Assembly (NCBI RefSeq): GCF_002135435.1
Contig: NZ_NEGK01000014.1
Location: 1-64,000, forward strand
Length of the DNA: 64,000 nucleotides
From: Acinetobacter sp. ANC 3813
GTDB taxonomy: Bacteria; Pseudomonadota; Gammaproteobacteria; Pseudomonadales; Moraxellaceae
Direction of reading: 5' to 3'
How positions within the stretch are numbered: position 1 is the stretch's first letter; each line of letters starts with the position of its first letter. The position numbers and the translations under genes are program-made. A model generated the notes under the pieces. It saw only the letters and a program-made list of their open reading frames with translations. It did not search any database and had not been told where the DNA came from. This document shows positions 17,132 to 26,610 of this stretch, in pieces.

Positions 17132-19225
17132 TTATGCTTGTTCGATGTCTTTCATTGTCAATTTAATACGGCCACGGTTATCAACATCCGCAACTTGTAC
17201 TTTCACTTCTTGGCCTTCAGTCAATACATCTGAAACGTTCGCGATGCGTTCGTTAGAGATTTGAGAGATGTGAAGCAAGCCGTCAGTTCCTGGAAGGATG
17301 TTTACGAATGCGCCAAATTCAACGATACGGATCACTTTACCCATATAGATTGTACCTGGTTCAATTTCAGCCGTAAGCGCTTGGATTTTTGCAACCGCCG
17401 CAGCTGCAGCCGCTTTAGTTTCACCAAATACGCGAACTGTACCGTTATCTTCAATATCGATCGCAGCTTTAGTTTCTTCAGTAATCGCACGAATTGTTGC
17501 GCCGCCTTTACCGATCACATCACGGATTTTGTCCGGGTTGATGTTGATCACTTGGAATGTTGGCGCATGCATAGAGATTTCAGAACGGGCACGTGAAATC
17601 ACTTGATTCATTTCGTTCAAGATGTGCATACGACCCGCATAAGCTTGGTTCAATGCAGATTCCATGATCTCTTCAGTGATCCCTTCGATCTTGATGTCCA
17701 TTTGAAGTGCAGTAATACCGTTTGCAGAACCTGCTACTTTAAAGTCCATGTCGCCAAGGTGATCTTCGTCACCCAAGATGTCAGAAAGAACTGCGAAACG
17801 CTCGCCTTCTTTTACTAGACCCATTGCGATACCCGCAACTGGCGCTTTAAGCGGAACACCTGCGTCCATAAGTGATAGTGATGCACCACATACAGAAGCC
17901 ATTGAAGATGAACCGTTAGATTCAGTAATGTCAGATACGATACGAATCACGTACGGGAAGCGATCAGCTGCAGGAAGAACAGCTTGAACACCACGACGTG
18001 CAAGACGACCGTGACCGATTTCACGACGTTTAGGACCAGATTCACGACCAGTTTCACCTACAGAGTATGCAGGGAAGTTGTAGTGAAGCATGAAGTTATC
18101 AGTTTTAGTACCAGCTAGGGTATCAACCATTAAAGCATCACGTGTATTACCCAAAGTCGTTGTTACCAACGCTTGCGTTTCACCACGTGTGAACAATGCA
18201 GAACCGTGCGCACGACCTAATACGCCCACTTGTACGTCAATTGCACGTACAGTTTTAGTGTCACGGCCATCAATACGCGGCTTACCAGACAAGATGTTGT
18301 CACGTACAGTGCGGTATTTAAGATCTTCGAATAATTCGTTCACTTCGTCAGCAATGCCAGTTTCGTCATTTTCTGGAACGAATTGAGCAACCGCTTCCGC
18401 ATAAAGTGCATCAAGCGCTGCATAACGGTCTTGCTTAACCGCAATTGTGTACGCTTCAGAGATTTTCGCTTCGAAAGCTTCTTTCAATTTAGCTAGAAGT
18501 TCTTCGTTTTTAACTGGAGCAACCCAAGTTGACTCAACTGCGCCAGCAGCTGCAGCAAATTCTTTGATTGCTTGGATCGCGATTTGCATTTCGTCATGAC
18601 CGAACAATACAGCGCCCAGCATTTGGTCTTCAGAAAGCTCTTTCGCTTCAGATTCAACCATCAATACTGCAGATTCTGTACCCGCAACAACAAGATCAAG
18701 ATCAGACTCTTTCAATTGTTCGTGGTTCGGGTTCAGAATGTATTCGCCATTGATCAAGCCAACGCGCGCGCCGCCGATTGGACCGCGGAACGGTGTGCCA
18801 GCAATAGACATTGCTGCAGATGTACCTAACATTGCAGCAATGTCAGCATCCATAGTCTTGTCAGAAGAAATAACAGTTGCTGTAACTTGGATTTCGTTGA
18901 AGTAACCTTCTGGGAACAGCGGACGGATTGGACGGTCAATCAGACGTGAAATTAAAGTTTCAGCTTCAGAGGCACGGCCTTCACGCTTGCCATAACCGCC
19001 AGGGATACGGCCTGCTGCATATTGTTTTTCTTGGTAGTTAACAGTCAATGGGAAGAAATCTTGGCCTGCTTTTGCTTTAGGCTGAGCCACAACAGCAACA
19101 AGAACCTGAACACCGCCCATTGTAATCACAACAGTGTTTGCTTGACGAGCAACACGGCCTGTTTCAAGCACGACATTGTGCTGACCGAATTGGAATTCTT
19201 TACGAATAATATTAAACATCGACAT
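17132..19225 (-). CDS. pnp: Polynucleotide phosphorylase
   Basis: 697 residues. Two RNase PH-type domains joined by a helical linker, then a KH domain ([21 protein letters not shown] loop, about residue 560) and an S1 domain (about 625-693). PNPase degrades RNA 3'-5' with phosphate and is part of the degradosome in many bacteria. The codon usage differs from flanking genes such as recBC, as expected for a highly expressed gene. AGGAAA lies about 11 nt before the ATG. It follows rpsO across a structured spacer. Confidence 0.98.
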   Translation of the reverse strand: MSMFNIIRKEFQFGQHNVVLETGRVARQANTVVITMGGVQVLVAVVAQPKAKAGQDFFPLTVNYQEKQYAAGRIPGGYGKREGRASEAETLISRLIDRPIRPLFPEGYFNEIQVTATVISSDKTMDADIAAMLGTSAAMSIAGTPFRGPIGGARVGLINGEYILNPNHEQLKESDLDLVVAGTESAVLMVESEAKELSEDQMLGAVLFGHDEMQIAIQAIKEFAAAAGAVESTWVAPVKNEELLAKLKEAFEAKISEAYTIAVKQDRYAALDALYAEAVAQFVPENDETGIADEVNELFEDLKYRTVRDNILSGKPRIDGRDTKTVRAIDVQVGVLGRAHGSALFTRGETQALVTTTLGNTRDALMVDTLAGTKTDNFMLHYNFPAYSVGETGRESGPKRREIGHGRLARRGVQAVLPAADRFPYVIRIVSDITESNGSSSMASVCGASLSLMDAGVPLKAPVAGIAMGLVKEGERFAVLSDILGDEDHLGDMDFKVAGSANGITALQMDIKIEGITEEIMESALNQAYAGRMHILNEMNQVISRARSEISMHAPTFQVININPDKIRDVIGKGGATIRAITEETKAAIDIEDNGTVRVFGETKAAAAAAVAKIQALTAEIEPGTIYMGKVIRIVEFGAFVNILPGTDGLLHISQISNERIANVSDVLTEGQEVKVQVADVDNRGRIKLTMKDIEQA

Positions 19226-19393
19226 GTTTTATTTTTTCCTAGTTCTTGTGAACAATTATTCTAGTGGAGACCCCTAAGGTTTGGCATTCACTCGGCTGTA
19301 CATGAGCCTGCGGAATAAATGACAAAGCTTAGAAGCCGACCTCACCAGACAATTCATACTCGTAATGAGTAAAACACTAATTTAAGACACAAA

Positions 19394-19442
19394 GAAGGAG
19401 CGAAACATCGCCCCTTCCCCATTATCCAGCCGAGGCCGGATA
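19394..19442 (-). promoter_or_regulatory. Hairpins in the rpsO-pnp spacer (possible processing site)
   Basis: A 10-bp stem with an AACA (plus-strand) loop joins 19394-19403 to 19408-19417; a second imperfect stem spans 19424-19442 (TATCC/GGATA outer pairs). Neither is followed by a U-tract, so this is not a standard terminator. In E. coli the rpsO-pnp spacer has an RNase III-cut hairpin through which PNPase represses its own mRNA; position and structure suggest the same role here. The rest of the leader (19226-19393) has no gene. Confidence 0.6.
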
Positions 19443-19506
19443 GACTTCAGTTTTCAGCAATACAGCACTTAGCATGCAATAATCCGAAAATAAAGTTTAA
19501 ATCGAA

Positions 19507-19776
19507 TTAACGACGTAAACCTAAAGCAGCAATCAATGCGCTGTAACGAGTAGCATCTTTACCTTTAAGGTAGTCAAGAAGCTTACGACGTTGGTTAACC
19601 ATGCGGATAAGACCGCGACGGCTATGGTGGTCGTGTTTGTGTTCTTTAAAGTGACCTTGCAAATCATTGATTTGCGCAGTTAAAAGAGCTACTTGAACTT
19701 CTGGTGAACCAGTGTCGTTTTCAGCGCGAGCAAATTTAGCGATGATCTCTGCGCGATCTGCGTTTGTTAAAGCCAT
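19507..19776 (-). CDS. rpsO: 30S ribosomal protein S15
   Basis: 89 residues, full family length, with the S15 core [19 protein letters not shown] and the 16S-binding [13 protein letters not shown] segment ([11 protein letters not shown]). It binds the central domain of 16S rRNA. GGAGA sits 6-7 nt before the ATG. It is first in the rpsO-pnp operon, the classical order. Confidence 0.98.
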   Translation of the reverse strand: MALTNADRAEIIAKFARAENDTGSPEVQVALLTAQINDLQGHFKEHKHDHHSRRGLIRMVNQRRKLLDYLKGKDATRYSALIAALGLRR

Positions 19777-20154
19777 TCGATTTCTCCGAGATGCTTAATA
19801 AATTACATTTGATACAAATCAAATTGATTCTTCAAAACCAATTTGACTGCCGTGCATCACTACAGCAAGTGCATTATATTAAGGGAAAAACGCCCCGATT
19901 GCAAAAATAGATCATCAGTTTTAATGAATGCTTCATCCGCATTTCACATAAATCTTGCTGCATATGATTGATCAAACTCTGTTCATGTTTTTTATTTAAT
20001 AAATTTCAACTGGCTGCAAATTTTACATGGCTCCCTATATACCGTATGGACTGGTCAAATATTCCACTTTCAACTTTTTGAATGAAAATAGTGCATTGTT
20101 CTGTACAGATGAAAGATTATGCCAATCCCGCCCAGCTGTCTTAAGCCCGAAAAG

Positions 20155-20185
20155 AAAAAAGCCCGAGCAAGCTCGGGCTTTTTTT
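20155..20185. terminator. Strong terminator-like hairpin with no adjacent gene
   Basis: AAAAAAGCCCGAG-caa-GCTCGGGCTTTTTTT: a GC-rich 7-bp core with A/T flanks usable on both strands. The nearest upstream gene on the minus strand is recD, about 480 bp away, with another terminator between. It may insulate rpsO or end an unannotated short transcript. Confidence 0.8.
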
Positions 20186-20421
20186 GCGCTGTAGTTTCTT
20201 CTCTTTTCATTATAATTTTATTATTTATTGTGTTTTCAATGCGCTTTCCGCGTCTTCTAGCCAAACATTCCATGTTTAAACTTAACACTTCCTTATGCGA
20301 TAAATTTTGCCACAATAGCAGTGTGAATAAAGTCGCCTTTATCTGATCTATATGTAAGCCATTTCGTACAATAAATCATCAGCTTCTTGAACTTTCATCT
20401 ATTTATAAAACAATCAGGTAT

Positions 20422-20460
20422 AAAAAAGCCCTGCAGTCTCTCCCAAAACTGCAAGGCTTA
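20422..20460 (-). terminator. Rho-independent terminator downstream of recD
   Basis: Stem of about 11 bp with one mismatch and a 10-nt loop; the T-tract is only on the minus strand (complement of TAAAAAAG). It ends recD transcription and/or the candidate small RNA. Confidence 0.75.
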
Positions 20461-20528
20461 GCGGCTGTAAGTTTCCTCTTTTACTTACGTCTCTGTAAGT
20501 TCGCTGTCTATATGACGTTATTATTATA
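20422..20528 (-). ncRNA. Candidate small RNA of about 100 nt
   Basis: On the minus strand a perfect TATAAT (20523-20528, complement) is followed within about 60-100 nt by a terminator (20422-20460: stem AAGCC.TGCAGT / ACTGCA.GGCTT, then T6). Between them are complementary GTAAG/CTTAC segments and the purine run AAAGAGGAAAC, but no ORF. A TTGAGT lies upstream at 20542-20547, with poor spacing. The alternative is that the terminator simply ends the recCBD transcript about 200 bp past recD. No homologue is claimed. Confidence 0.4.
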
Positions 20529-20661
20529 TTTTTGCGATTGTACTCAACATTCCATATTGAGCGTTTTATTGTGTGATGCAATCTTCTCAAAAACTGAATA
20601 AAAGCTCTATGCGCAAATATCTTGAAATGATGTAAGCAAAAACTTACACGATCAGTTCTCA

Positions 20662-22416
20662 TTATTGGCATAAAGTATCATTTTTTGTGACAATCTGACC
20701 AATTAAGCCGCTGGTTCTCACTGTTTTTACCGTCATCGCAGAAGCCAAAGCAGCAGGTGCCGCCAAAATGCTGACTGCTTTTTTAGCCCGAGTAATCGCG
20801 GTATAAATCAATTCTTTACTCAATAGCTGCTCTGCATTGGCATCCAGCACTACTGCCGTATGTCTAAATTCAGAGCCTTGCGACTTATGAATGGTCATGG
20901 CATAAGCGGTTTCCATGCTTTTGGGCAGGCGCGCTGCGGCCACCCATTTCTGCAGGCTTGGGAAATACACAGAATAGTTTATTTTTCCTGCCTGCCTGCG
21001 TCCAAAGCAAATTCCAATATCCCCGTTGGACAGCCCCAGCTGATAATCGTTATAAGTCATCATGACAGGCCGCCCTGTATACCAATCCCCAGCTTTGGAC
21101 TGCTGAGTCTGCTTAAGAATGCGTTCTTCCATGTGCTGATTTAATGCCGTCAGCCCGAGACCGCCATGCCGTACCGCAGCCAGAATCCGGTAATCATCAA
21201 AGTGATGCACAATATTTTTGATGGACGGTTCATCCTGCTCAGCCGCCAAATAGACATCTAATGCAGATGCATAATCTTTAAACCCCAGCATCAGCTGATC
21301 ATAATAAGCAGATAATGCAGTACTGCCGTGATCGCGCTGAAGATCTTCCTGCAAATACTGAAGCTGCACCACATCCTGCATATCTGCGGCTAACGCAACA
21401 GCTTGCAGCAAGCCTGCAGGTGCAATCCTTTGCTCAAAACGCATCAACACTTGCTGCGCAGTTTCATTCTGCTGAATAAAATCCGCCATGCGGCCAATCA
21501 ATTTTTCACCATCAAAACGGTGACTGGTGATTAAATTCACTCGGTTTTCCGCCAGCAATGGTACCTGCTGTAAATCAGCCAGTACCGAACCGACATCGAC
21601 TGAAGCCAACTGATTGGCGTCTCCCAATAAGATTAAGCGTGTCGATGGCGCTATGGCTGAAAATAAAAGTTTCGCCAGCGTCAAGTCCAGCATCGAGGCT
21701 TCATCCACCACAATAACGTCGTAAGGCAAGGGACGCTTGGCATGAAAACGCGGACGCTGATCTTCCCCCAAACCCAGCAAACGGTGAATGGTAATCGGCG
21801 TTAGGCGGGTTAAGTTGTCACTGACCAAATCCTGCAATTTGACGTCATTAAATGAATTCTGCAGCGCCTCTTTCATACGCTGCGCGGCTTTCCCTGTGGG
21901 TGCAGCCATGGCAATGCGGATATCGGGTATAGCCTGATTCAGCACGGCAATAATCCGCGCCAGCGTATAAGTTTTGCCTGTGCCCGGACCGCCGGTAATA
22001 ATACTGAGCCCTTGTTCTGCCACCATCTGCAATGCCAGCTGCTGCTGGCCGTCGCTTAACAAGGCCAAATGCTGCGCGGTTAAATTTACCGACTGCACAC
22101 GCTGCTGCTTCAATTGCAGCAGCGCCTGCGCCAACTGATGCTCTAAAGCCCAATAGCGGTATAAATACAAAAGCCGCCCATCAAAAACAAAGGGCGCAAT
22201 GATTTGAGCTGCCGCCTGCTCAGCAGAAATGCTCACACCTTGCAGCTGCTGCGCTTGCTCTGCACTGCACATGATACAGCTGTCACCTTGTTCAATGGCT
22301 TGAAAAACCTGCTGCAGCAAAGCCTCAGATGATTCGCGCGCATCCGCTGCAAGATGCAAAGAAATCAAGTTCTTGATCCAAGCCTGCATATTCAAGCGTT
22401 TGGGTAAATTTTCCAC
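20662..22416 (-). CDS. recD: Exodeoxyribonuclease V alpha subunit RecD
   Basis: 584 residues. Superfamily-1 5'-3' helicase of RecBCD. Walker A is GGPGTGKTYT; Walker B-like VVDEASMLDL; the late motif TIHKSQGSEF and the AITRAKK motif are intact. The longest reading frame starts with a GTG at 22440 that has no ribosome site; I prefer the GTG at 22416, with GAGG 8 nt upstream. An ATG at 22389 is a third option. It follows recB by about 60 bp and is last in recC-recB-recD. Confidence 0.95.
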   Translation of the reverse strand: MENLPKRLNMQAWIKNLISLHLAADARESSEALLQQVFQAIEQGDSCIMCSAEQAQQLQGVSISAEQAAAQIIAPFVFDGRLLYLYRYWALEHQLAQALLQLKQQRVQSVNLTAQHLALLSDGQQQLALQMVAEQGLSIITGGPGTGKTYTLARIIAVLNQAIPDIRIAMAAPTGKAAQRMKEALQNSFNDVKLQDLVSDNLTRLTPITIHRLLGLGEDQRPRFHAKRPLPYDVIVVDEASMLDLTLAKLLFSAIAPSTRLILLGDANQLASVDVGSVLADLQQVPLLAENRVNLITSHRFDGEKLIGRMADFIQQNETAQQVLMRFEQRIAPAGLLQAVALAADMQDVVQLQYLQEDLQRDHGSTALSAYYDQLMLGFKDYASALDVYLAAEQDEPSIKNIVHHFDDYRILAAVRHGGLGLTALNQHMEERILKQTQQSKAGDWYTGRPVMMTYNDYQLGLSNGDIGICFGRRQAGKINYSVYFPSLQKWVAAARLPKSMETAYAMTIHKSQGSEFRHTAVVLDANAEQLLSKELIYTAITRAKKAVSILAAPAALASAMTVKTVRTSGLIGQIVTKNDTLCQ

Positions 22417-22478
22417 ACGGTTATCCTCAAACTTATCCACAGGATAATAGATTGTTTCGCTGTTCTTTTTTAAAAATC

Positions 22479-25400
22479 TCAGGCAGTTTCATCGTACTTA
22501 TCCGCATGCGCATAACCCAAAATACGGTCCAGCTGCAGGATAAATTCTGCATCTGGCTGCCAATGGCACGTGCCTGAGTTGGACTGGCTGCTCATGCCTC
22601 TCAGATATAAATAACTGGCGCCACCCAAGTGCTGATTGATATTGTAGCTTTGCAAATTAACCTTTAAATAACGGTGCAGCGCGACCAGATATAATGCCGC
22701 CTGCAGCCAATAACTGGATTGACTCATGCTGTTCTTCACTTCATCCAGCGCATAATGCTGTTCGGTTTTTCCCAAGAAATTACTTTTGTAATCTGCAATG
22801 TGATAACGCTCGCCATCAAAATAGACCAAATCAACTGCGCCAACCAAATAACGGGCAGAATTGGCCTCATTTAAAGCTTCAATCTGAATCCGGTGCTCTT
22901 TAAACAGCTGCTGAATTTTGCGGATTTGCACTGGCTGATCATGCAATGCCAGATGAAATGGAAACTCAGGCAAATGACTGTTCAACGGCATGCAGCTCAA
23001 ACTGAATGGACCATGCAATGGCGCCTGCACCACGTCCTGCATCCACTGAGTCATAAGCGCGTAGAGCATTTCATTTTGCATGCTTTCAACCAAAGCGCCA
23101 AACCCCATATCCACATAAGCATCGATATTTTTTGCCTCATAGGCAGGCGCATCTTTAGGCTGCAGTTTTGCTTGCTGCGCATTTATTGCAGTCACGGCCT
23201 GCTGCAAACAATCGCGAATTTCTGTCGAATCTGCCGCCTGAAAACCTGTGCTCAACTGCCGCAGTAAGGTTAAAAGCTGATCTGGCTGATAGCGCACTGT
23301 ACTTTGAAAAATACTCGCCCATTGCGATGAAGACTGGACATCGGCACTCAGGGCTTGCATCAGCATATGGTTAAAATCCATAAATGCGCTGCGCAGCAGT
23401 TTATGCTGTTCATGTGAAACCAGCTGTGCGCCAAAGAGCTGCTGGGCTTGGTGATGCAAAGGCTGTACCGCTTGGATATAGCTGGATTTCCATGCCTGTG
23501 CAAACGTTTTCCAGACCGCAAAACTTTCCTGCATTTTTAGTCGCAGCTCGATCAGCAGCTGCGGACCGTCATTCTTAAAACGCCGCAGCACTTCTAGTTT
23601 CCAGCCGGCCGCACCCTGAAAGTCAATCTGTTCATAAATGCTGTGCAGAAATGTTCCCGCCACGGTGCCTTTCGGAAATTGCTGCTTAATCCAGTCAATT
23701 TCATCAGCCGGCAACTCCGCTTCAGCAACCTGATCCGTTTCATCATCGGCACTGTCTTCAGCAACGGTTTGAATGGCCAACTGATCCTGCGGCAGCTGAC
23801 GATAAGCCAAATGCTGCGACAGCCCAGTAAAACTGGTATTGCTGCGCGGATAAAAACGCGCTTCAGGCAAAGGCAAAGCGTCTAGAACCAGTTCAGCCTG
23901 CGCCAAAGTATGTATTGCCGCTGAAGGCTCAGTAATCAATCTTTCTACTGCACATTGCGGATGCTGAAAACTGAACTCACCTTGCCCCGCCCAAAATGGC
24001 AGGCTGTAGAGGGATTTATGGTCCTGTGTACGCAGGACAGCATATATGCGGTGACTGGCACGGGTCAGCGCGACATACCATAAACGATGCTGCTCAGCAT
24101 AACGGCGTTCATCATGCTGCTGTTTTTTCAGCTCATCAGAAGTACCGCCAATATCAATGACACGGCGCTTTTCACTGTGCTCGTCCTGCTGCACATTTTC
24201 ATAAGAAAAAATCAGCGTGTTATCCGCTTTTGGACCGCCATCGGCATTCAGTAAAAACACCACTTTAAATTCCAGCCCTTTCGACTGGTGAATGGTCATC
24301 AGCTTCACGCCTTCGGCATTGGTCAAAGGCCGTTCCAACTCCCATTCATGGCTTTTAGGCGCTTTCAGCTGTTTTAAATACCAATGAAATAAATGTTGTG
24401 CGCCCTGCAGCTGCTCACTCTGATCGCTTAAAATCTCAGTTAAATGCCGCAGATTCACCACATCGCGTTCATTTTCACGGCTATGCAGCGCAACAATACG
24501 TTCCCAAATTTTGAAATAATTTAAGCAATAATGCCATGCTGGCAAAAAGCCCTGATTCAGCCATAACTCACGAATATGATCAAACTGTGCAATATAGTGG
24601 CTCAGATCAAATGTTTGTGAATCTGCGCGCCACAAATCATTCAGCTTCAAACCCAGCAAGCGTCCCAGCAAAGCGCGTTTAACTTTCGCTTCCTGATAAG
24701 GTGACAGCACTGCTGCCAGTACCGCACCGACATCCTGCGCAATGGCGCTGCTGAATACGCTGCGCTTAGCCGCCCGATTCACACGGATGCCTAAAGACAG
24801 CAGAGCCTGCTGCACCGCATTCAACGCACTATGTCCGCTGGATAGAACCGCAATATCACTATCCATTAAAGGCTGTTTTTCAGCGTCAGATGCATCGGGT
24901 TCAGTCAAATACAGCTGGCCTTGTGCAGACTGCTGCAGCAGATGCTGAATTTTCCATGCAACCTGCTCAGCTTCCTGATCTTTATGCTCCAGCTGCAACC
25001 AGCGCAGCGGCACAGGATTAATCTGTTCTTGATCATGCAAATCCGCATGTTCCGCGCCCGCAGTAATGGGCACATACAGCACATCTTCCCCAAAATCCAT
25101 CTGCTGCTGGAACAGCGCATCTACCGCTTCCACCAATGGCGCGATGGAACGGAAATTTTTCTTCAGCTGATAAAAACTGCCTTGTTTACGGTAAACATCA
25201 TCACGCGCTTTGATGAAGGTCAGCATATCGCCGCCGCGGAAACCATAAATCGCCTGTTTACGGTCACCGACCATAATCATGCAACCCTGTTTCAGGCGTG
25301 AAGGATGACGCCAGATTTCCGCCAGCATGGTGTCCTGATCGAGGTTGGTGTCCTGAAATTCATCCACTAAAATCAGCGGATAGCGCGCATGTACAAAAGT

Positions 25401-26606
25401 GGCAAATTGATTGCCCTGCTCGCCTTGCAGCGCCTCAGACAAGGTCCGAATCTGCTGTGAAAAGGTCGTTTCACCTTTGCTTTGCAGCATCTGCGGCAAG
25501 CGGTTTTTGACTTCTATCGCAATGTGGTATTGCAGATAACGATCTAGAGCTTCTAAGTCTTCAGAAGCCTGCTGCACCGCAGCCAATACATTTTGCACCG
25601 CGCTGAACACAGGATGGTGCTGCAGGGTGTTCACGTCGGCATCGTCAATTTTCTTTTTACCGCTGGCGCTGCGCGGTTCAGATTTTTTGATAAATGCCTG
25701 CAGCTGCTGCAAGGCTTCTGGCAGCTGACCATTCACCAAAATCTGCACGCCCTGCTGCTGAATTTGTTCCAGCGATTCGGGCAGTTTTCTTAAGACTTCA
25801 ACAATCGAAGTTTTAGACCACGGCTGATTGATCAGTTTGGCGTATGCGCCATTGGGCGTAAAATTTTCAAAAGCGCTGAAATCATCCAGCGGCTGCTGCG
25901 CCAGCACCTCCACGGCCTGCTGTATAGCGCTGAGGGAAAATTCAGGCGCTGTTACTGCATTGAGTTTTGCCGAACTGAAATTCAGGCTTTTTTCCATGAC
26001 ATCGGCATAGCCCGCGACCGATTTTAGCTTCTTATGCTGCAGTAAACTCGTGACGGCATCTTGAGGCTGTTCTTGCACCCATTCACGTAAAATATCGTGC
26101 ACCAGCTGCTGCACATACTGTTTATCATCACTGGTAATGTCAGCGCGCTCTATTTTTCCGCTCTCAAAAGCAAACTCACGCAGCAAGGTTTGACTAAAGC
26201 TGTCCAGCGTACCGACAAACAGTTCATCCAGCTGATCCAGCACCAGCTGCAAACGTTCACAGGCATACCCAATTTGTGCAGGATTGCGTGTTAAAACCAC
26301 TTGCACCAGCTCGTCTTTTTCGGTCTTTGCTCTAGCTTCAATATCAGATGGCAGCTCTGTGCGCAGACTGTCCAGCAATTGCAACATACTGTATAAACGC
26401 TGGCGGATACGGCTTTTTAATTCAGCTGCGGCTTTACGGGTAAAGGTGGTGGCAATGACTTGGCGCGGCAGATATTTTTCCAGCAGAATGCGCACCATAA
26501 GGCTGGATAAGGTAAAGGTCTTGCCCGTCCCAGCCGAAGCTTCAATCCAATGCAGCCCTTGAAACTGCATGCTGCTGATTGGGTTTTCAATTTCCTTAAT
26601 CTGCAT
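22479..26606 (-). CDS. recB: Exodeoxyribonuclease V beta subunit RecB
   Basis: 1375 residues, larger than E. coli RecB (1180). It contains an N-terminal SF1A 3'-5' helicase (Walker A ASAGTGKTFT, residues 23-32; DEFQDTN; GDRKQAIYGFRGGD) and a C-terminal nuclease domain with LVGAVDLVYF...IADYKSN, the Asp/Asp-x-Lys catalytic set. The enzyme resects double-strand breaks and loads RecA. The start was set at 26606 (MQIKEIENP) rather than the longer frame to 26669, because GGAG lies 7 nt upstream and the longer version would overlap recC by 59 bp. Confidence 0.97.
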   Translation of the reverse strand: MQIKEIENPISSMQFQGLHWIEASAGTGKTFTLSSLMVRILLEKYLPRQVIATTFTRKAAAELKSRIRQRLYSMLQLLDSLRTELPSDIEARAKTEKDELVQVVLTRNPAQIGYACERLQLVLDQLDELFVGTLDSFSQTLLREFAFESGKIERADITSDDKQYVQQLVHDILREWVQEQPQDAVTSLLQHKKLKSVAGYADVMEKSLNFSSAKLNAVTAPEFSLSAIQQAVEVLAQQPLDDFSAFENFTPNGAYAKLINQPWSKTSIVEVLRKLPESLEQIQQQGVQILVNGQLPEALQQLQAFIKKSEPRSASGKKKIDDADVNTLQHHPVFSAVQNVLAAVQQASEDLEALDRYLQYHIAIEVKNRLPQMLQSKGETTFSQQIRTLSEALQGEQGNQFATFVHARYPLILVDEFQDTNLDQDTMLAEIWRHPSRLKQGCMIMVGDRKQAIYGFRGGDMLTFIKARDDVYRKQGSFYQLKKNFRSIAPLVEAVDALFQQQMDFGEDVLYVPITAGAEHADLHDQEQINPVPLRWLQLEHKDQEAEQVAWKIQHLLQQSAQGQLYLTEPDASDAEKQPLMDSDIAVLSSGHSALNAVQQALLSLGIRVNRAAKRSVFSSAIAQDVGAVLAAVLSPYQEAKVKRALLGRLLGLKLNDLWRADSQTFDLSHYIAQFDHIRELWLNQGFLPAWHYCLNYFKIWERIVALHSRENERDVVNLRHLTEILSDQSEQLQGAQHLFHWYLKQLKAPKSHEWELERPLTNAEGVKLMTIHQSKGLEFKVVFLLNADGGPKADNTLIFSYENVQQDEHSEKRRVIDIGGTSDELKKQQHDERRYAEQHRLWYVALTRASHRIYAVLRTQDHKSLYSLPFWAGQGEFSFQHPQCAVERLITEPSAAIHTLAQAELVLDALPLPEARFYPRSNTSFTGLSQHLAYRQLPQDQLAIQTVAEDSADDETDQVAEAELPADEIDWIKQQFPKGTVAGTFLHSIYEQIDFQGAAGWKLEVLRRFKNDGPQLLIELRLKMQESFAVWKTFAQAWKSSYIQAVQPLHHQAQQLFGAQLVSHEQHKLLRSAFMDFNHMLMQALSADVQSSSQWASIFQSTVRYQPDQLLTLLRQLSTGFQAADSTEIRDCLQQAVTAINAQQAKLQPKDAPAYEAKNIDAYVDMGFGALVESMQNEMLYALMTQWMQDVVQAPLHGPFSLSCMPLNSHLPEFPFHLALHDQPVQIRKIQQLFKEHRIQIEALNEANSARYLVGAVDLVYFDGERYHIADYKSNFLGKTEQHYALDEVKNSMSQSSYWLQAALYLVALHRYLKVNLQSYNINQHLGGASYLYLRGMSSQSNSGTCHWQPDAEFILQLDRILGYAHADKYDETA

Positions 26607-26610
26607 GCAC

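Larger units (their letters stand above)
19777..20661. other. Gene-free region upstream of rpsO
   Basis: About 885 bp with no convincing protein gene. It holds the probable rpsO promoter (minus), a strong hairpin at 20155-20185 and a second terminator at 20422-20460 that closes a candidate small RNA. Short ORFs here (20070-20315 minus, 20119-20346 plus) run straight through the first hairpin and look accidental. Confidence 0.5.

Noticed and set aside
20070..20346. Short ORFs on both strands between rpsO and recD
   Set aside because: They cross a strong terminator hairpin, so their coding sense would depend on terminator bases; no conserved look and no good ribosome site.
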